Source: Nostoc sp. UCD121 (GTDB lineage Bacteria > Cyanobacteriota > Cyanobacteriia > Cyanobacteriales > Nostocaceae). Taken from it: 63,813 nucleotides of DNA. The notes beneath the pieces were generated by a model, which worked only from the letters and a program-made list of their open reading frames with translations, made no database searches and was not told where the DNA came from. Of the stretch, positions 8,253-19,519 are shown piece by piece. Position 1 is the stretch's first letter; every line of letters starts with the position of its first letter. The stretch lies in assembly GCF_014222285.1 (NCBI RefSeq), contig NZ_JACKZS010000018.1, positions 1-63,813 of the forward strand, in the 5' to 3' direction. Position numbers and translations under genes: made by a program.

Positions 8253-10406
8253 CTACAGATTTTTGACGATCGCACCAAAGTCAGCTAAAACACGAGCATG
8301 ATTCCGAACCAATCCCAGTAAGTGTAATCGATTACGCTTAATTTCTGGATCGGAGTCCATAACTAAAACGCTATCTGGCCCATCAAAGAAGTTACTAACT
8401 GTTGGAGCAATTTTTGCTAATGCTGCTACTAACAGTTGATAATTTCGTGTCTGCTGTGCTGTTTGAGTTTGTGGTACTGATTCGATTAAAGCATTATACA
8501 AAGCTTCCTCAGAGGGCTTTTGGAATAATTCTGGACGAACTACGGTTGTTGGTTCTAACTGTTTTGTATCCAAATCACCTTGGGCGGCTAATCGTGTGGA
8601 ACGGTTAACAGTTTCGTAGATGTTATCTAGAATACTGTCGTTACGGATTTTTTGTAAGTACAAGGCGCGATCGCGGACATCCAATAAATCCTTTAACGTC
8701 CGTTCTGTGTACTCTGGGTCATTTTCTCCCAAAACTGCATTTACCAAGTCGTAATCAATCTGTTTTTCTTCTTGTAATAAGGTGCGGATGCGTTGTAAGA
8801 AAAACTCTTGTAATGCTGTGGTTAATAATGCCCGATCTTTTTGATATTTCGCAGCAAAATCTGTTGATATTTGCGCCAATAAATCATCTAAATTTATCGG
8901 CAAATTGTAAAACCAAGTAATTTTAACTACAGCATTTGCAGCCCGACGCAAAGCGAAGGGATCGGAGGAACCAGAAGGAATTAAACCTAAACCAAAGATA
9001 CTTACCAAGGTATCTAATCTATCTGCCAAACCGACAATTTTACCTGTGAGTGTTTCGGGTAAAATGTCACCGGCTCCTGTTGGCAAATAATGTTGAAAAA
9101 TTGCCTTTGCTACTTCGGCATCTTCACCACTTGCTAAAGCATACTTTTCTCCCATAATGCCTTGCAATTCGGGAAATTCATACACCATTTGAGTTACCAA
9201 ATCTGCTTTACACAATAAAGCAGCACGTTGGATTTTTTGGCTTTGATTTTCAGCTAATTTTAATTGACTGCTAATTTGTTCAGCAATTTTAACTACTCTA
9301 TCTATCTTGGTACGCACCGAACCCAATTCTTCTTGGAAGGTGACTTTTTCTAACTGGGGTAAAAAGCTTTCTAAAGGTTTAGTTAAATCAGCTTCGTAGA
9401 AAAATCTGCCATCAGCTAATCTGGCACGAATTACCCTTTCATTGCCGACGGCAACAATATCTGATTTTTTGGGATCGCCGTTAGAAATGGTGATGAAATT
9501 GGGCAATAATTCTTGCTCAGAACTACCTGGTTTGAATACAGGAAAATAACGTTGATGAGTTACCATAACTTCCGTAATTACTTCAGTTGGTAATTCCAAA
9601 AATTCTGGTTCAAATTTACCAACAACTGTAGAAGGATATTCTACGAGATTGGTTACTTCTGCTAACAAATCGGGGTAAATGACTGTATACCCGCTTAAAC
9701 TTTCTGCTACTGCCTTTACTTGCTCTTTAATCAGATTTTCCCGTTCTTCGGGGTCAACGGTGACATAAGCAGATTTGAGGGCGGTAACATAATCAGTCGC
9801 TTGGGCGATTGTCACAGGTTCAGGATGTAAAACGCGATGACCTTGGGAAATGCGATCGCTCTGAATCGTTTTAGAACCATTCACCAATTCCAACGGTAGC
9901 ACCGTCTCATCTAACAAAGCTACCAGCCAGCGAATTGGTCGAGAAAATCTCCCATCCCCATCTCCCCAACGCATTAACCGCTTACCTTCTAAACCCCAAA
10001 TCCACTCTTGAACAAGTTCTGTCAAAATTTCCGCCACAGGACGGCCAGGAATTCTTTTTTGTACAAAAACAAATTCCCCTTTGTCAGTGGGGCGAAGGAA
10101 GAGTGCATCTAGTTCCACACCTTGCTTTTTAGCAAAGCCTAATGCTGCTGCTGTTGGCTGACCATCTTTAAAGGCAGCTTGGGCGGGAGGCCCTTTAATT
10201 TCTTCTTCTCGGTCTGCTTGCTGGGATGGTAGACCTTTAATCAATACCGCTAAACGCCGGGGAGTACCGTACACTTGGACACTTTCACCCTGAAGGCTGT
10301 TTGCTTCCAAACTTTGGGGAATGCGTTCTCGCCACTGTATTAAGGCATCACTGAGAAAGCTTGCAGGTAATTCTTCTGTACCAACTTCTAATAGAAACGC
10401 AGGCAT
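8253..10406 (-). CDS. glyS: Glycyl-tRNA synthetase beta subunit
   Basis: A full-length 717-residue beta chain of the bacterial alpha2-beta2 GlyRS. It begins with the hallmark [17 protein letters not shown] and includes [10 protein letters not shown], the HD-like segment ([20 protein letters not shown]) and [15 protein letters not shown]. The C-terminal region resembles the DALR-type anticodon-binding domain. It works with the alpha subunit (glyQ), which is not in this window. It lies upstream of murD on the same strand, with 84 bp between them, so co-transcription is possible. No damage is seen. Confidence 0.97.
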   Translation of the reverse strand: MPAFLLEVGTEELPASFLSDALIQWRERIPQSLEANSLQGESVQVYGTPRRLAVLIKGLPSQQADREEEIKGPPAQAAFKDGQPTAAALGFAKKQGVELDALFLRPTDKGEFVFVQKRIPGRPVAEILTELVQEWIWGLEGKRLMRWGDGDGRFSRPIRWLVALLDETVLPLELVNGSKTIQSDRISQGHRVLHPEPVTIAQATDYVTALKSAYVTVDPEERENLIKEQVKAVAESLSGYTVIYPDLLAEVTNLVEYPSTVVGKFEPEFLELPTEVITEVMVTHQRYFPVFKPGSSEQELLPNFITISNGDPKKSDIVAVGNERVIRARLADGRFFYEADLTKPLESFLPQLEKVTFQEELGSVRTKIDRVVKIAEQISSQLKLAENQSQKIQRAALLCKADLVTQMVYEFPELQGIMGEKYALASGEDAEVAKAIFQHYLPTGAGDILPETLTGKIVGLADRLDTLVSIFGLGLIPSGSSDPFALRRAANAVVKITWFYNLPINLDDLLAQISTDFAAKYQKDRALLTTALQEFFLQRIRTLLQEEKQIDYDLVNAVLGENDPEYTERTLKDLLDVRDRALYLQKIRNDSILDNIYETVNRSTRLAAQGDLDTKQLEPTTVVRPELFQKPSEEALYNALIESVPQTQTAQQTRNYQLLVAALAKIAPTVSNFFDGPDSVLVMDSDPEIKRNRLHLLGLVRNHARVLADFGAIVKNL

Positions 10407-10707
10407 AGGTCACTGTTTTCAACTTTGCGTAGCTCAACTTTATCAGTTATTCTCAGGAGATCGCTCGTGATTTTTAAGTAATAACCCTTGCTACATACAT
10501 CAAAATAGATAAATTTGAGCTTGGGTTTGTTAAATAGACTTAATATCTTCTCGAAAACTTTAAAAAATAAGTGTTTGTCTTCATCTAGATGTTATATTTT
10601 CTTCAGTCTCCCATGTAGTATTTACTTATATTTATTTCTATCGTAAAGTTAGTATTGTTTGATGTACTGATATTTGCATCATGCAAATAAATCTTGGAGA
10701 TATAACA
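10407..10707. other. Spacer between glyS and the PEP-CTERM gene
   Basis: A 301-bp AT-rich region between divergent genes. It must hold both promoters, but I could not single out a confident -35/-10 pair. GGAGA at 10696-10700 is the ribosome-binding site for the GTG start at 10708. Confidence 0.4.
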
Positions 10708-11298
10708 GTGAGAAACATTTTTGCCAAAATCGCTGCTACTACAGCAACTAGTGCTGTACTTAGTGTTGCGATCGCTGCTGGTGCTAACAACCCTGCTCAA
10801 GCTATTGATTTCAACTTTAACTGGCTAGGAGATGCTGGTTATTCCGCAGTCGGTTCATTCAGCTACGACGAGACTACAGCACCGACAATTATTTCAGAAA
10901 GTGGTAGTGGAGCCACCAACTTTTTACAATCCTTGAATGTCTCTTTCTTAGACCCATCTAATAATCCTCTGGGAACTTATAACACCGTTACTTCTGGGGT
11001 ATCACAATCTGATTTCTTCAGTTTCAATTTTGATAGTGCCACTCAGAAATTGTTTGGCCCTCTGAATATAGGAGGAGGAACAGGTGTCATTGGAGAATAC
11101 TTCTTTACTGGAACCGTTGGCGACTCTTTGCGATTACGTCAAGATGTCGATCAACAAGGTACATCAATAACACTAGATGAAAATTCTGGTTCTATTCAGG
11201 TATCCAAAGTTCCTGAACCTGCTTCTCTGCTGGGTTTCCTGGCATTTGGGGCCTTGGGTTTAGGCTCAACTCTGAAGAAAAAGCAAGCCTCTTTCTAG
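10708..11298 (+). CDS. PEP-CTERM sorting-domain exported protein
   Basis: The GTG at 10708 is preferred over the in-frame ATG at 10681 because GGAGA lies 7 bases upstream and the signal peptide then starts correctly (MRNIFAKIAA...). An N-terminal signal peptide ends near NPAQA-ID. The body of about 140 residues is Ser/Thr/Asn/Gly-rich and beta-rich. The C-terminus has the sorting signal VPEPASLLGF, a hydrophobic stretch (LAFGALGLGS) and a basic tail (LKKKQASF). Such proteins are exported and processed by exosortase (EpsH-type). The ligand or role of the body domain is unknown. A decayed homologous copy follows at 11455-11640. Confidence 0.88.
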   Translation: MRNIFAKIAATTATSAVLSVAIAAGANNPAQAIDFNFNWLGDAGYSAVGSFSYDETTAPTIISESGSGATNFLQSLNVSFLDPSNNPLGTYNTVTSGVSQSDFFSFNFDSATQKLFGPLNIGGGTGVIGEYFFTGTVGDSLRLRQDVDQQGTSITLDENSGSIQVSKVPEPASLLGFLAFGALGLGSTLKKKQASF

Positions 11299-11315
11299 AA
11301 AGTAAGGCTTTCTAG
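11295..11315 (+). terminator. Hairpin overlapping the PEP-CTERM stop codon
   Basis: CTAGAAAG (11295-11302) pairs with CTTTCTAG (11308-11315) across a 5-nt loop; the stop codon TAG lies in the left arm. Only a weak T content follows. Confidence 0.4.
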
Positions 11316-11410
11316 TTAGAGGTTGCCAAGTTTAGTTTAATGAATCTCTATTTTAGCTCCAATAGTTCAGTGAACTGGTGAGTTTATCATCCAGCCTTAT
11401 CGGTTAGCGA

Positions 11411-11446
11411 TCGCTCGAATACTTATTTTCATAAGTATTCGAGCGA
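11411..11446. terminator. Perfect 15-bp stem with 6-nt loop
   Basis: TCGCTCGAATACTTA (11411-11425) pairs exactly with 11432-11446, with loop TTTTCA. The flank TTATAAT follows on the plus strand. It sits between the PEP-CTERM gene and the decayed copy and may terminate the former. The left arm overlaps a HIP1 site. Confidence 0.6.
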
Positions 11447-11454
11447 TTATAATC

Positions 11455-11640
11455 AGAAATATTTTCGCTAAAATCGCCCTGAGCATAGCAATCAATGCAA
11501 CTTTCTAGTATTGCATCAGTGTAGCCCGCCACAAGTATCGCTAGTGTTGCTAACAACCCAAATAAAGCTGTTGATGTCAATTGCAATACTTGGAGTTTTT
11601 TCCAGTTACAGCTTTAAATACGAAGCTACCAAACACACTA
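11455..11640 (+). pseudogene. Remnant of a second PEP-CTERM gene (N-terminal part only)
   Basis: The DNA resembles the start of the neighbouring PEP-CTERM gene: AATATTTTCGCTAAAATCGC corresponds to its AACATTTTTGCCAAAATCGC, and further on GTTGCTAACAACCC, AAAGCTGTTGAT and TCCAGTTACAGC match its signal-peptide end and first strands. Stops (for example in GCAACTTTCTAG) and frame changes interrupt it, and nothing of the C-terminal sorting signal remains. This is most easily a tandem duplicate that decayed. Confidence 0.6.
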
Positions 11641-12101
11641 ATGTTAAAAAGTTACTGCCTTTGAGCCACTAAAAAAACTGGACGCTCACCCAATTAATGC
11701 AATATTCTTTACTTGGTTAAAAGTACTTCATGTGCCAGTTTACAAGGCGGAATGCAGGTTATATGCATGATATTAAATCTCATGCTACAATCCCCTCAGT
11801 GTAAATTTAACAACTCTATTCACTTTTAAATCAGTAAGCAATTAACGTTTATTAGTTAACATACGTAAATTTTAAATATAGGATTGGGAAACTTTATCCA
11901 ACCAGAAAAACTGATAATTGTTCGCTAATAACTGTTAAAATCCACCTAGAAAATTTTTCAGCAGTGCTTATCGCAATTGTGATTTAAAAAAATCATAATC
12001 TCATCACAAACTAAATTAAATAATAAAAGTTGCAGCCTCTATTGAAGTTAGCAATAAATCCGATTATCTCCGGCTGTATTTACCCAATTTATAAATAGCT
12101 C
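11641..12101. other. AT-rich spacer upstream of the glycosyltransferase gene
   Basis: About 460 bp with no gene that I can support. It is very AT-rich and presumably holds the promoter of the following gene, with no site I can name. Confidence 0.4.
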
Positions 12102-13391
12102 ATGCACATTCTGATATATTCCTACAACTATCATCCAGAGCCGATTGGCATTGCTCCCCTAATGACTGAATTGGCAGAAGGACTAGTAAAACGAGGTCAT
12201 GAAGTGCGGGTGATTACCGGAATGCCCAACTATCCTGAGCGCGAAATTTACGATGGATATCGGGGTCAATGGTACGTTACTGAACAGAAAAATGGTGTCA
12301 AAATTCAGCGAAGCTACATCAGAATTAAGTCTAAACCTAACCTTTTAGATCGTTTGTTGCTGGAGTTAAGCTTTATTTTCACAAGTTTGCCTCAAGCCTT
12401 TAGAGGTGAACGTCCAGATGTGATAATTTTAACAGTACCGCCTTTGCTAGGTATCTTACCAGCAACAATATTTGGTTGGCTATACAACTGCCCAATAGTT
12501 CTAAATGTGCAAGATATATTACCAGAAGCTGCTGTGCGTATCGGGCTTCTGAAAAACAAGTGGATGATCCGAACTCTTGCAGCTTTAGAGAAATTTGCCT
12601 ATCGGACTGCACACACTATTAGTGTTATCGCCGATGGATTTCGTGAGAATTTAGTGAATAAGGGAGTACCTGTTAGTAAAATCGTTTGTATTCCTAATTG
12701 GGTGAATGTAAATTTCATCCATCCTTTACCGCAACAGAACAACTCTTGGATATCTAGTCATCAACTGGATGGGAAATTTATAGTTCTTTATTCGGGCAAC
12801 ATTGCTCTAACCCAAGGTTTAGAAACAGTAATAGAAGCAGCAGTTTGCTTACGTCATATTAGAGAAATTGTCTTTGTCATCGTCGGCGAATCAACAGCAT
12901 TGCAAAGGTTGCAAGAATATTGTCTATTACATGGAGCAGATAATGTTTTGCTGCTACCATTGCAGCCGAGAGAAAAATTACCTGAAATGCTAGCAGCAGC
13001 TGATGTCGGGCTGATTGTGCAAAAGCACAATGTAATTTCGTTTAATATGCCTTCAAAAATACCACTACTCTTGGCAAGTGGTCGCCCGATTGTGGGTTCA
13101 GTTCCTGCAACTGGAACTGCTGCTAGAGCGATAAAACTCAGTGGTGGTGGGGTAATTGTTGAGCCAGAATCGCCCGATGCAATGGCCGCTGCGGTGCATG
13201 ATTTATATGCTAATCCTACTCTCTGTACGAAGCTAGGTAACGCGGGAAGACAGTTTGCCGAAGAAAATTATTCGTTGGAGCAAGCACTTGATCGGTATGA
13301 GTGGCTCCTTTATCATATTCTTGCTAACCGAAAATCAACTGTGGGTATCTTGCCGAAATTGGATTCTAAAGAATCAGTTGTAGATGCTTGA
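12102..13391 (+). CDS. WcaI-family glycosyltransferase (GT4)
   Basis: A 429-residue GT-B fold glycosyltransferase. The N-terminal domain opens MHILIYSYNYHPEPIGIAPLM, then TELAEGLVKRGHEVRVITGMP and NYPEREIYDGYRG, the pattern of colanic-acid-type WcaI enzymes. The C-terminal nucleotide-sugar domain begins KFIVLYSGNIALTQGLETVIEA and has the conserved acceptor/phosphate region LPEMLAAADVGLIV and PSKIPLLLASGRPIV. It likely adds a sugar to a lipid-linked exopolysaccharide precursor. No other polysaccharide gene is next to it, so the pathway cannot be named. Monocistronic by spacing. Confidence 0.85.
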   Translation: MHILIYSYNYHPEPIGIAPLMTELAEGLVKRGHEVRVITGMPNYPEREIYDGYRGQWYVTEQKNGVKIQRSYIRIKSKPNLLDRLLLELSFIFTSLPQAFRGERPDVIILTVPPLLGILPATIFGWLYNCPIVLNVQDILPEAAVRIGLLKNKWMIRTLAALEKFAYRTAHTISVIADGFRENLVNKGVPVSKIVCIPNWVNVNFIHPLPQQNNSWISSHQLDGKFIVLYSGNIALTQGLETVIEAAVCLRHIREIVFVIVGESTALQRLQEYCLLHGADNVLLLPLQPREKLPEMLAAADVGLIVQKHNVISFNMPSKIPLLLASGRPIVGSVPATGTAARAIKLSGGGVIVEPESPDAMAAAVHDLYANPTLCTKLGNAGRQFAEENYSLEQALDRYEWLLYHILANRKSTVGILPKLDSKESVVDA

Positions 13392-14437
13392 AGGGCATTG
13401 AGTATGACTCGCTCACATATATAGAACCCTGATTAGGATAAATTAAATCACCCGAATGGGTGAGTTAAGAATCATCCGATTGGATGACCTAAGTGTAGGA
13501 AGATAAGACCGCTCAAAAATAGGACTCTAGAGAACACTGTATTGATTGCACTTTGTTCTTGGTGAGGATAACTCAATGAAACTTGCAACCTTGATGAATA
13601 GAATAGCCCACCGTTGTCATACTCCTACTCAGAAGCAAGCTACGCGCAGCGTATCACAGACAAGCCTATCGTAGGGAAGGCATCACTCCATACATTGCAC
13701 TGTACATTTTTCTTCCCTAAGATCAGTATTCAATACGACTCAAGAGGGATAAACTCATCTTTAAACTTATACAAACCTAGTTTCCTGTGTGGTTATAATG
13801 CAAGCAAGCGCTTGCAAACTCTTATGGAAAACTTTACCAAGCCGCTTGTCTGATTTTATACAAATCTAACAAATCGTTAATCGCTGCGCGAACAGCTAGG
13901 TGGTTATGTACTTGGAAAAAAGTCAAGATAAGGGTGCAGTATCTTCAGATATAGATTTAAAAGTATCTGTAGATATTTCCACGGGTGTGTTGTTTCACGG
14001 TATTCTGCGTTTTTAGCGATATCCTTACCACACAAGATTACAGTATGAATACTACATCAAAACTTGTTTAAGTTTATTTGTACACGGTATCACGCAGTTT
14101 GCCATTGCAGGAGACAGAAGATTGTATTGATTCCCTTGCAACAACATAAACCGTGTTTTCTCTATGACGGAAAGTGATGGTTTTATACTGACCAAAAAAG
14201 TTTTATAAATTACACTTTAAAAAAATGATGGGAGTTAGGCAATGTACAAAATAACCATAATGTGATGAAGCATATTTGTTTGTTTTAGGTACTAGACATC
14301 GTGAGCGATCGCCCAAATACCCAAATACATATTTGTTATCAACATCAAAAACAAAGGGCTAGAAATCTATTGAAATAATGCTTTTTTAGTCAAGAGTAGA
14401 TTGCCCAAGTCTAAATCCACAAGACGAGAAACCGAAG
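13392..14437. other. 1-kb spacer with paired dyads and repeat fragments
   Basis: No gene I can support. It contains two related 16-bp dyads (13448-13463 and 13472-13487), a palindromic repeat fragment near 13630-13650 (GCTACGCGCAGCGT) and a 36-codon ATG frame (13906-14016) of unknown merit. An in-frame reading of 13614-13853 is low-complexity and repeat-containing. The last 300 bases are AT-rich and should hold the promoter for the efflux genes. Confidence 0.45.
13448..13487. promoter_or_regulatory. Pair of related 16-bp dyads
   Basis: TCACCC-GAAT-GGGTGA (13448-13463) and TCATCC-GATT-GGATGA (13472-13487) share the pattern TCAYCC-N4-GGRTGA and start 24 bp apart, 57 bp after the glycosyltransferase stop. 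The second differs from the first by compensating changes in both arms, which suggests that the pairing itself is conserved. It could be a binding site or short RNA stems. Confidence 0.4.
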
Positions 14438-16066
14438 ATGTCCCATTCTGAGTTCCCTGATTCTCCGCTTCCAGTTGAAATAGAACAACCTGTTGTTACT
14501 GATTCTAGTCAAGAGCCACAACCACTGCCAGAGCGATCGCCTAAACCACCACAAAAGCGTCGTTGGCCTCTAATTTTGGGAATTATCCTTTTAATTGGAG
14601 GCATTGGTTTTGGTTGGCGCTGGTGGCAAACTAGTAGTGCTAGTAATCCACCAGCAGGTGGGGCAGCTGCTGGTCAACCGATGGCAATTCCAGTCAAGCT
14701 AGCGACTGTGCAACCTGAAACTGTGCAAGAAAGTTCGGAGTTTATTGGCTCCTTAGAGGCTCCACGTTCGGTAATTATCAAGCCACAGGTTGAAGGACGA
14801 ATTACCAATATTTTCATCCAAGAAGGCAACCGTGTTCAGCAGGGGCAAGTTATTATTAGCCTAGAAAGTGATAGTGTCCAAGCGCAATTATCACAAGCAA
14901 AAGCTGCACTAGCACAAGCTCAAGCACGTCTTGCTGAACTTGTTGCAGGTACGCGACAAGAAGAAGTTGCCCAAGCTAGAGCGCAGTTAGCCCAAGCCCA
15001 AGCTCGCTTTAGAGATGCTCAATCGGGATCGCAACCAGAAGAAATAGCTCAGGCTGAGGCTCAAATTCAGTCAGCTAAATCTGATGTGGAACTAGCACAG
15101 TCACGAGCCAAGCGATATGCACAATTGAGAAAAGAGGGTGCAGTTTCCCAAGATACCTTAGAAGGATATGTCAAAGAACAGCAAAGTGCTGAAGCTGCCC
15201 TTGTCGTAGCTCAGAAACGCCTAGACCAAGTTCGCAAAAGCAGAAATTCTAGTATCAATGAGCTAGCTGGTGCCTTGGAACAACAGAGACAAAACTTAAG
15301 GCAACTAGAAAATGGTTCCCGTCCAGAAGAAATTGCCCAAGCGCGATCGCAAGTAACGCAAGCAGCTGCCCAAGTCCAAGCTGCCCAAGTCCAACTGAAA
15401 TACACAAAAGTTCTGGCACCTTTTACTGGCATTGTTGGTGATATTCCCACAAAGGTGGGAGATTTTGTGGAAAGAGCAGACCAACTCACTACACTTACTA
15501 GAAACGACTCTTTAGAACTGAATATTTCCGTTCCCCTAGAAGAAGCTAAAAAATTGCGCTTAGGATTACCAGTACAAATGCTAAACGCTCAAGGCGAACC
15601 CGCAGCAAGGGGTAAGATAAGCTTCATTTCTCCAGATGCTAGTTCAGATTCGCAGACAATTTTGGTGAAAGCCAACTTTGGTAATTCTAGAAGTCAACTG
15701 GTAAATCGCCAGTCAGTGCAAACCAAAGTGATCTGGAACCAACGTCCAGGAATTTTAATTCCAGTTACAGCAGTATCTCGCCTAGGTGGGGAGACTTTTG
15801 TATTTGTAGCTGAAGCGCCAACAGAAAAGAAAGCTGAAGCACCAGCAGAAAAAAAAGCTGAAGCACCAGCAGAAAAGAACGCTGGAGCGCCCTCTTTAGT
15901 TGCTCAACAAAAACCTGTGAAATTGGGAGCTATTGAGGGGAATAATTATCAAGTTATCGAAGGACTAAAAGCTGGAGACAAAATTGTTGTTTCCGGTATT
16001 CTCAACCTAACTAATGGCGCTCCCATCACTCCCGCACCGCAAGAAGTGGGTAGTCGGAAGCCTTAG
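14438..16066 (+). CDS. RND efflux periplasmic adaptor (membrane fusion protein, HlyD/AcrA family)
   Basis: A 542-residue adaptor. A cytoplasmic Pro-rich start is followed by one membrane segment ([21 protein letters not shown], about residues 43-63). The split lipoyl/barrel-sandwich parts are [20 protein letters not shown] and [20 protein letters not shown]. Between them lies a long Gln/Ala-rich coiled-coil hairpin of at least three similar repeats ([40 protein letters not shown]). A beta-barrel and membrane-proximal domain follow. Near residues 460-480 an Ala/Glu/Lys-rich linker repeats EKKAEAPA. It would link the inner-membrane pump encoded next to an outer-membrane channel of the TolC type, which is not in this window. 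First gene of a two-gene operon. Confidence 0.95.
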   Translation: MSHSEFPDSPLPVEIEQPVVTDSSQEPQPLPERSPKPPQKRRWPLILGIILLIGGIGFGWRWWQTSSASNPPAGGAAAGQPMAIPVKLATVQPETVQESSEFIGSLEAPRSVIIKPQVEGRITNIFIQEGNRVQQGQVIISLESDSVQAQLSQAKAALAQAQARLAELVAGTRQEEVAQARAQLAQAQARFRDAQSGSQPEEIAQAEAQIQSAKSDVELAQSRAKRYAQLRKEGAVSQDTLEGYVKEQQSAEAALVVAQKRLDQVRKSRNSSINELAGALEQQRQNLRQLENGSRPEEIAQARSQVTQAAAQVQAAQVQLKYTKVLAPFTGIVGDIPTKVGDFVERADQLTTLTRNDSLELNISVPLEEAKKLRLGLPVQMLNAQGEPAARGKISFISPDASSDSQTILVKANFGNSRSQLVNRQSVQTKVIWNQRPGILIPVTAVSRLGGETFVFVAEAPTEKKAEAPAEKKAEAPAEKNAGAPSLVAQQKPVKLGAIEGNNYQVIEGLKAGDKIVVSGILNLTNGAPITPAPQEVGSRKP

Positions 16067-16075
16067 CTGAAGGGA

Positions 16076-16222
16076 AGAGGCAGGGGGCAGGGGAGACAAG
16101 GGGACAAGGGGACAAGGTGATTTGAGTGAGAACCTTTCAACAAGTCTTTCGCAATTCCCAATTCCCAATGCCCAATGCCCAATGCCCAATTCCCAATGCC
16201 CAATGCCCAATTTCCAATTTTT
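16076..16222. repeat. Short tandem repeats in the efflux operon spacer
   Basis: A GGGGACAAG/GGGGCAG-type run (about 16080-16120) is followed by at least nine near-copies of CCCAATG/CCCAATTC (16150-16215). They fill most of the 161-bp spacer between the adaptor and the pump gene and end about 10 bp before the pump ATG. Confidence 0.9.
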
Positions 16223-16227
16223 AAACT

Positions 16228-19200
16228 ATGTTTGTTGACTTCTTTATTAAGCGACCAATCTTTGCGTCGGTATGTGCGATCATCATCCTTTTAATAGGGT
16301 TAATTAGTATTCCCTCACTACCGATCGCTAGGTTCCCAGAAATTAGTCCCACGCAAATCAGTGTAACTTCCAACTATAGCGGAGCTAGTGCAGAAGTCGT
16401 AGAAAGCGGAGTGACAAATATCTTAGAAAGGCAAATCAACGGGATTGAGGGATTAAGATATCTGACTTCCAGCAGCAGTAACGATGGTACTAGTACCATT
16501 ACAGCCACCTTTGATTCATCACGGGATAAAGATATTGCGGCTGTGGATGTGCAAAATCGTGTTTCTGTTGCCCAACCACAACTACCAGATTCTGTGCAGC
16601 GCACGGGAGTGCGAGTATCTAAAGAATCTAGCAACATTCTCTTAGCAATTGGTTTATTCGCTGAAAATAAAGAGTACGACAATATATTCTTAAGCAACTA
16701 TGCCGACCTTTACATAGCAGATGCTTTAAAAAGAGTCAAAGGCGTGAGCAACGTTCAAATTTTTGGTGAACGCCGCTATGCAATGCGTTTGTGGTTAGAT
16801 CCTAGTCGCCTTGCCAGTCGGGGACTAACGACTCAGGATGTAGCGAATGCTTTATCCGAACAAAACTTGCAAGTTGGTGCAGGAAGAATTGGGCAAGAAC
16901 CGGCTCCTGAAGGACAAAGATATCAACTTGACGTGCGTGCTGCTAGCCGATTAGCAGAACCATCAGAATTTGAAGAAATTGTCCTCAAAACTGAAGAGGA
17001 TGGCACATTAGTCAAGCTCAAAGATGTCGGTAAAGCCGAACTGGGTGCAGAAAATTACAACACATTTTTGCGGTTCCGGGGCAATGATGCTGTAGGTTTA
17101 GGGATTTATCAGGTTCCTGGCAGTAATGCCTTGGATGTAGCGAAAGGAGTCAAAGATGAAATGGCGCGATTGGCTCCGAGTTTTCCACCAGGCATGAAAT
17201 ATCAGGTAGCTTTTGACACAACATCGTTTGTAGAAGAGTCGATGTCAGAAGTCATCAAGACTCTGATTGAAGCGGTAGTGCTGGTTGTGATTGTAATTTT
17301 TGTGTTCTTGCAGGATTGGCGAACCACTTTAATTCCAGCACTGACTATTCCTCTAGCACTAATTGGAACGTTTGCCTTTGTCAAAATTTTTAACTTTTCT
17401 ATCAATAGTTTGACTTTATTTGGTCTGACTTTAGCATCGGGGATGGTGGTAGACGATGCGATCGTTGTGGTGGAGCAAATTAGCCGTTTTATTCAGGATA
17501 AAGGCGTAAGTCCTCGTCGAGCCGCAAGTGAATCAATGAGGGAACTGTTTGGCGCGGTTATTGCCACTTCACTAGTATTGATGGCGGTGTTTGTGCCAGT
17601 GGCGTTTTTTCCGGGAACTACAGGCGCACTTTATCGGCAATTTGCGCTGACGATCGCCTTTTCTATTGCGATTTCGACATTTCTAGCTTTGACTCTAACA
17701 CCTTCTTTGTGTGGGGTGCTGCTACGTCAAGAACAACAAGTACCAAGGTGGATTGGCTGGTTTTTTGACCTGATTAATCGGTTCCTGGAATGGGTAAGGT
17801 CAAGTTATGAGCGATCGCTTACCTGGATGGTACGATTCAAAAGCATCGTCATTGGACTGTTTATCGTTTCTTTGGGAATGACTGCTTGGCTGTACACCAC
17901 AGTACCGACAGCCTTTCTACCCGATGAAGACGAAGGCTATTTCATCACCATCATCCAAGGGCCTCAAGGTGTTTCGCTGCAATATACCAGCGATGTCATG
18001 GCACAAGTAGAAAAAGAAATTCTGCCACTTCCAGAAGTGCTAGGTACTTTCGCCGTGGGAGGATTTGGTTTTAGTGGCAGCACCGCCAATAGCGGCATTA
18101 TATTTACCACTTTAAAACCTTGGGATGAGCGTTCAAGACCCGATCAATCAGTACAGGCGATTATTGGTAAATTGCAAGGGAAGTTATTGTCAATCCCAGA
18201 AGCCAGGGTTTTTCCTGTGAACCCGCCACCAATTCAGGGTTTAGGTAACTTTGGCGGCTTCGTCTTTCAACTGCAAGACCGCAGAGGTAACAGTGGTTTA
18301 GAAAATCTAGTCCAGTCAATGGGTAAGTTGCTCGGTCAAGCTAATCAAACACCAGGATTACAAGCTGTATTTAGCACCTTTGCCGCAGATACACCACAAT
18401 TGCTTGTGGAAGTAGACCGCAATAAAGCCAAATCATTGCAAGTTTCTATAGATGATGTCTTCAGTACTTTACAAACTGCTTTGGGATCGCAATATGTAAA
18501 TGATTTCAATCTCCAGCAGCGTAATTATCGGGTGTATATCCAGGCAGATCAACAGTTTCGTTCCAATCCAAAAGATATTGGTAAACTATATGTTCGTTCT
18601 CAAAGGAATCAAATGATTCCTTTAAGTAACTTAGTCACAGTTACTTCGACGGTGGGAGCGCAAACTATCAATCACTATAATCTGTTCCGCTCAATTGAAA
18701 TTAATGGTTCCGCCGCTCCTGGCTCTAGTTCAGGAGACGCAATTAAAGCAATGGAAAAAGTTGCTAAAGAAGTTTTACCAGCCGGCTATGGTTACGAATG
18801 GTCAGGAACGGCATTAGAAGAAATAGATTCTGGTGGTTTAGCACCGCTAATCTTTGGATTAGGAATAATCTTTGTATTCTTAGTACTAGCTGCTCAATAT
18901 GAGAACTATGTTGACCCCTTTATCATTCTGTTATCAGTTCCTTTAGCTATCTTTGGAGCGCTTATAGCTCAATCAATGCGGGGTTTTTCGAATGATGTTT
19001 ACTGCCAAATTGGTCTAGTAATGTTGATCGGTTTAGCTAGTAAAAACGCAATTTTGATTGTGGAATTTGCTAACCAATTACGAGAACAAGGGCTTTCGAT
19101 TACCAAAGCAGTAATTGAGGCTTCGCAAGAGCGGTTACGTCCAATTTTGATGACTGCTTTTTCTACACTATTGGGGATTTTTCCGTTAGCTGTTGCCACA

Positions 19201-19419
19201 GGTGCCGGTGCGGGTAGTCGTCAATCTTTAGGAACAGCAGTTTTTGGAGGGATGTTAATTGCGACTTTCTTGAGTTTGTTTGTAGTACCGATTTTGTATA
19301 TCGTCATAAAGACGACAACAGAGCGCTTTATCAAAACAAATCAACATCAAGAACTGCAAACAGATGCAGTTTCATTGGATGGTAAAAGTGCTGTATATTC
19401 AGCAAAGGGCGAGAATTAA
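16228..19419 (+). CDS. RND-family multidrug efflux pump, HAE1 (AcrB/MexB-like)
   Basis: A full-length 1063-residue inner-membrane antiporter. It begins [19 protein letters not shown], the usual HAE1 start (first membrane helix). Helices 2-6 follow the first large periplasmic loop; the proton-relay Asp pair is in [16 protein letters not shown]. The second half repeats the plan, with the helix [19 protein letters not shown] and the conserved Lys of [16 protein letters not shown]. It exports hydrophobic compounds with the adaptor encoded upstream. The substrate cannot be told from sequence. The ATG follows a repeat array, and no clear Shine-Dalgarno sequence is seen. Confidence 0.96.
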   Translation: MFVDFFIKRPIFASVCAIIILLIGLISIPSLPIARFPEISPTQISVTSNYSGASAEVVESGVTNILERQINGIEGLRYLTSSSSNDGTSTITATFDSSRDKDIAAVDVQNRVSVAQPQLPDSVQRTGVRVSKESSNILLAIGLFAENKEYDNIFLSNYADLYIADALKRVKGVSNVQIFGERRYAMRLWLDPSRLASRGLTTQDVANALSEQNLQVGAGRIGQEPAPEGQRYQLDVRAASRLAEPSEFEEIVLKTEEDGTLVKLKDVGKAELGAENYNTFLRFRGNDAVGLGIYQVPGSNALDVAKGVKDEMARLAPSFPPGMKYQVAFDTTSFVEESMSEVIKTLIEAVVLVVIVIFVFLQDWRTTLIPALTIPLALIGTFAFVKIFNFSINSLTLFGLTLASGMVVDDAIVVVEQISRFIQDKGVSPRRAASESMRELFGAVIATSLVLMAVFVPVAFFPGTTGALYRQFALTIAFSIAISTFLALTLTPSLCGVLLRQEQQVPRWIGWFFDLINRFLEWVRSSYERSLTWMVRFKSIVIGLFIVSLGMTAWLYTTVPTAFLPDEDEGYFITIIQGPQGVSLQYTSDVMAQVEKEILPLPEVLGTFAVGGFGFSGSTANSGIIFTTLKPWDERSRPDQSVQAIIGKLQGKLLSIPEARVFPVNPPPIQGLGNFGGFVFQLQDRRGNSGLENLVQSMGKLLGQANQTPGLQAVFSTFAADTPQLLVEVDRNKAKSLQVSIDDVFSTLQTALGSQYVNDFNLQQRNYRVYIQADQQFRSNPKDIGKLYVRSQRNQMIPLSNLVTVTSTVGAQTINHYNLFRSIEINGSAAPGSSSGDAIKAMEKVAKEVLPAGYGYEWSGTALEEIDSGGLAPLIFGLGIIFVFLVLAAQYENYVDPFIILLSVPLAIFGALIAQSMRGFSNDVYCQIGLVMLIGLASKNAILIVEFANQLREQGLSITKAVIEASQERLRPILMTAFSTLLGIFPLAVATGAGAGSRQSLGTAVFGGMLIATFLSLFVVPILYIVIKTTTERFIKTNQHQELQTDAVSLDGKSAVYSAKGEN

Positions 19420-19519
19420 TTCGTAATTCCTAATTTGTAATTAATTTTTCCCTGTTCCCTGTCTCCTATAAACATCGTAGTATGAGGAGATGGGGAAGAC
19501 TAATTTTAAGGGGGAATGC

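Noticed and set aside
11404..11586. 60-codon minus-strand frame
   Set aside because: Antisense to the PEP-CTERM remnant and its hairpin; unsupported.
13614..13853. 79-codon plus-strand frame
   Set aside because: Contains palindromic repeat sequence (GCTACGCGCAGCG) and shows no domain-like pattern.
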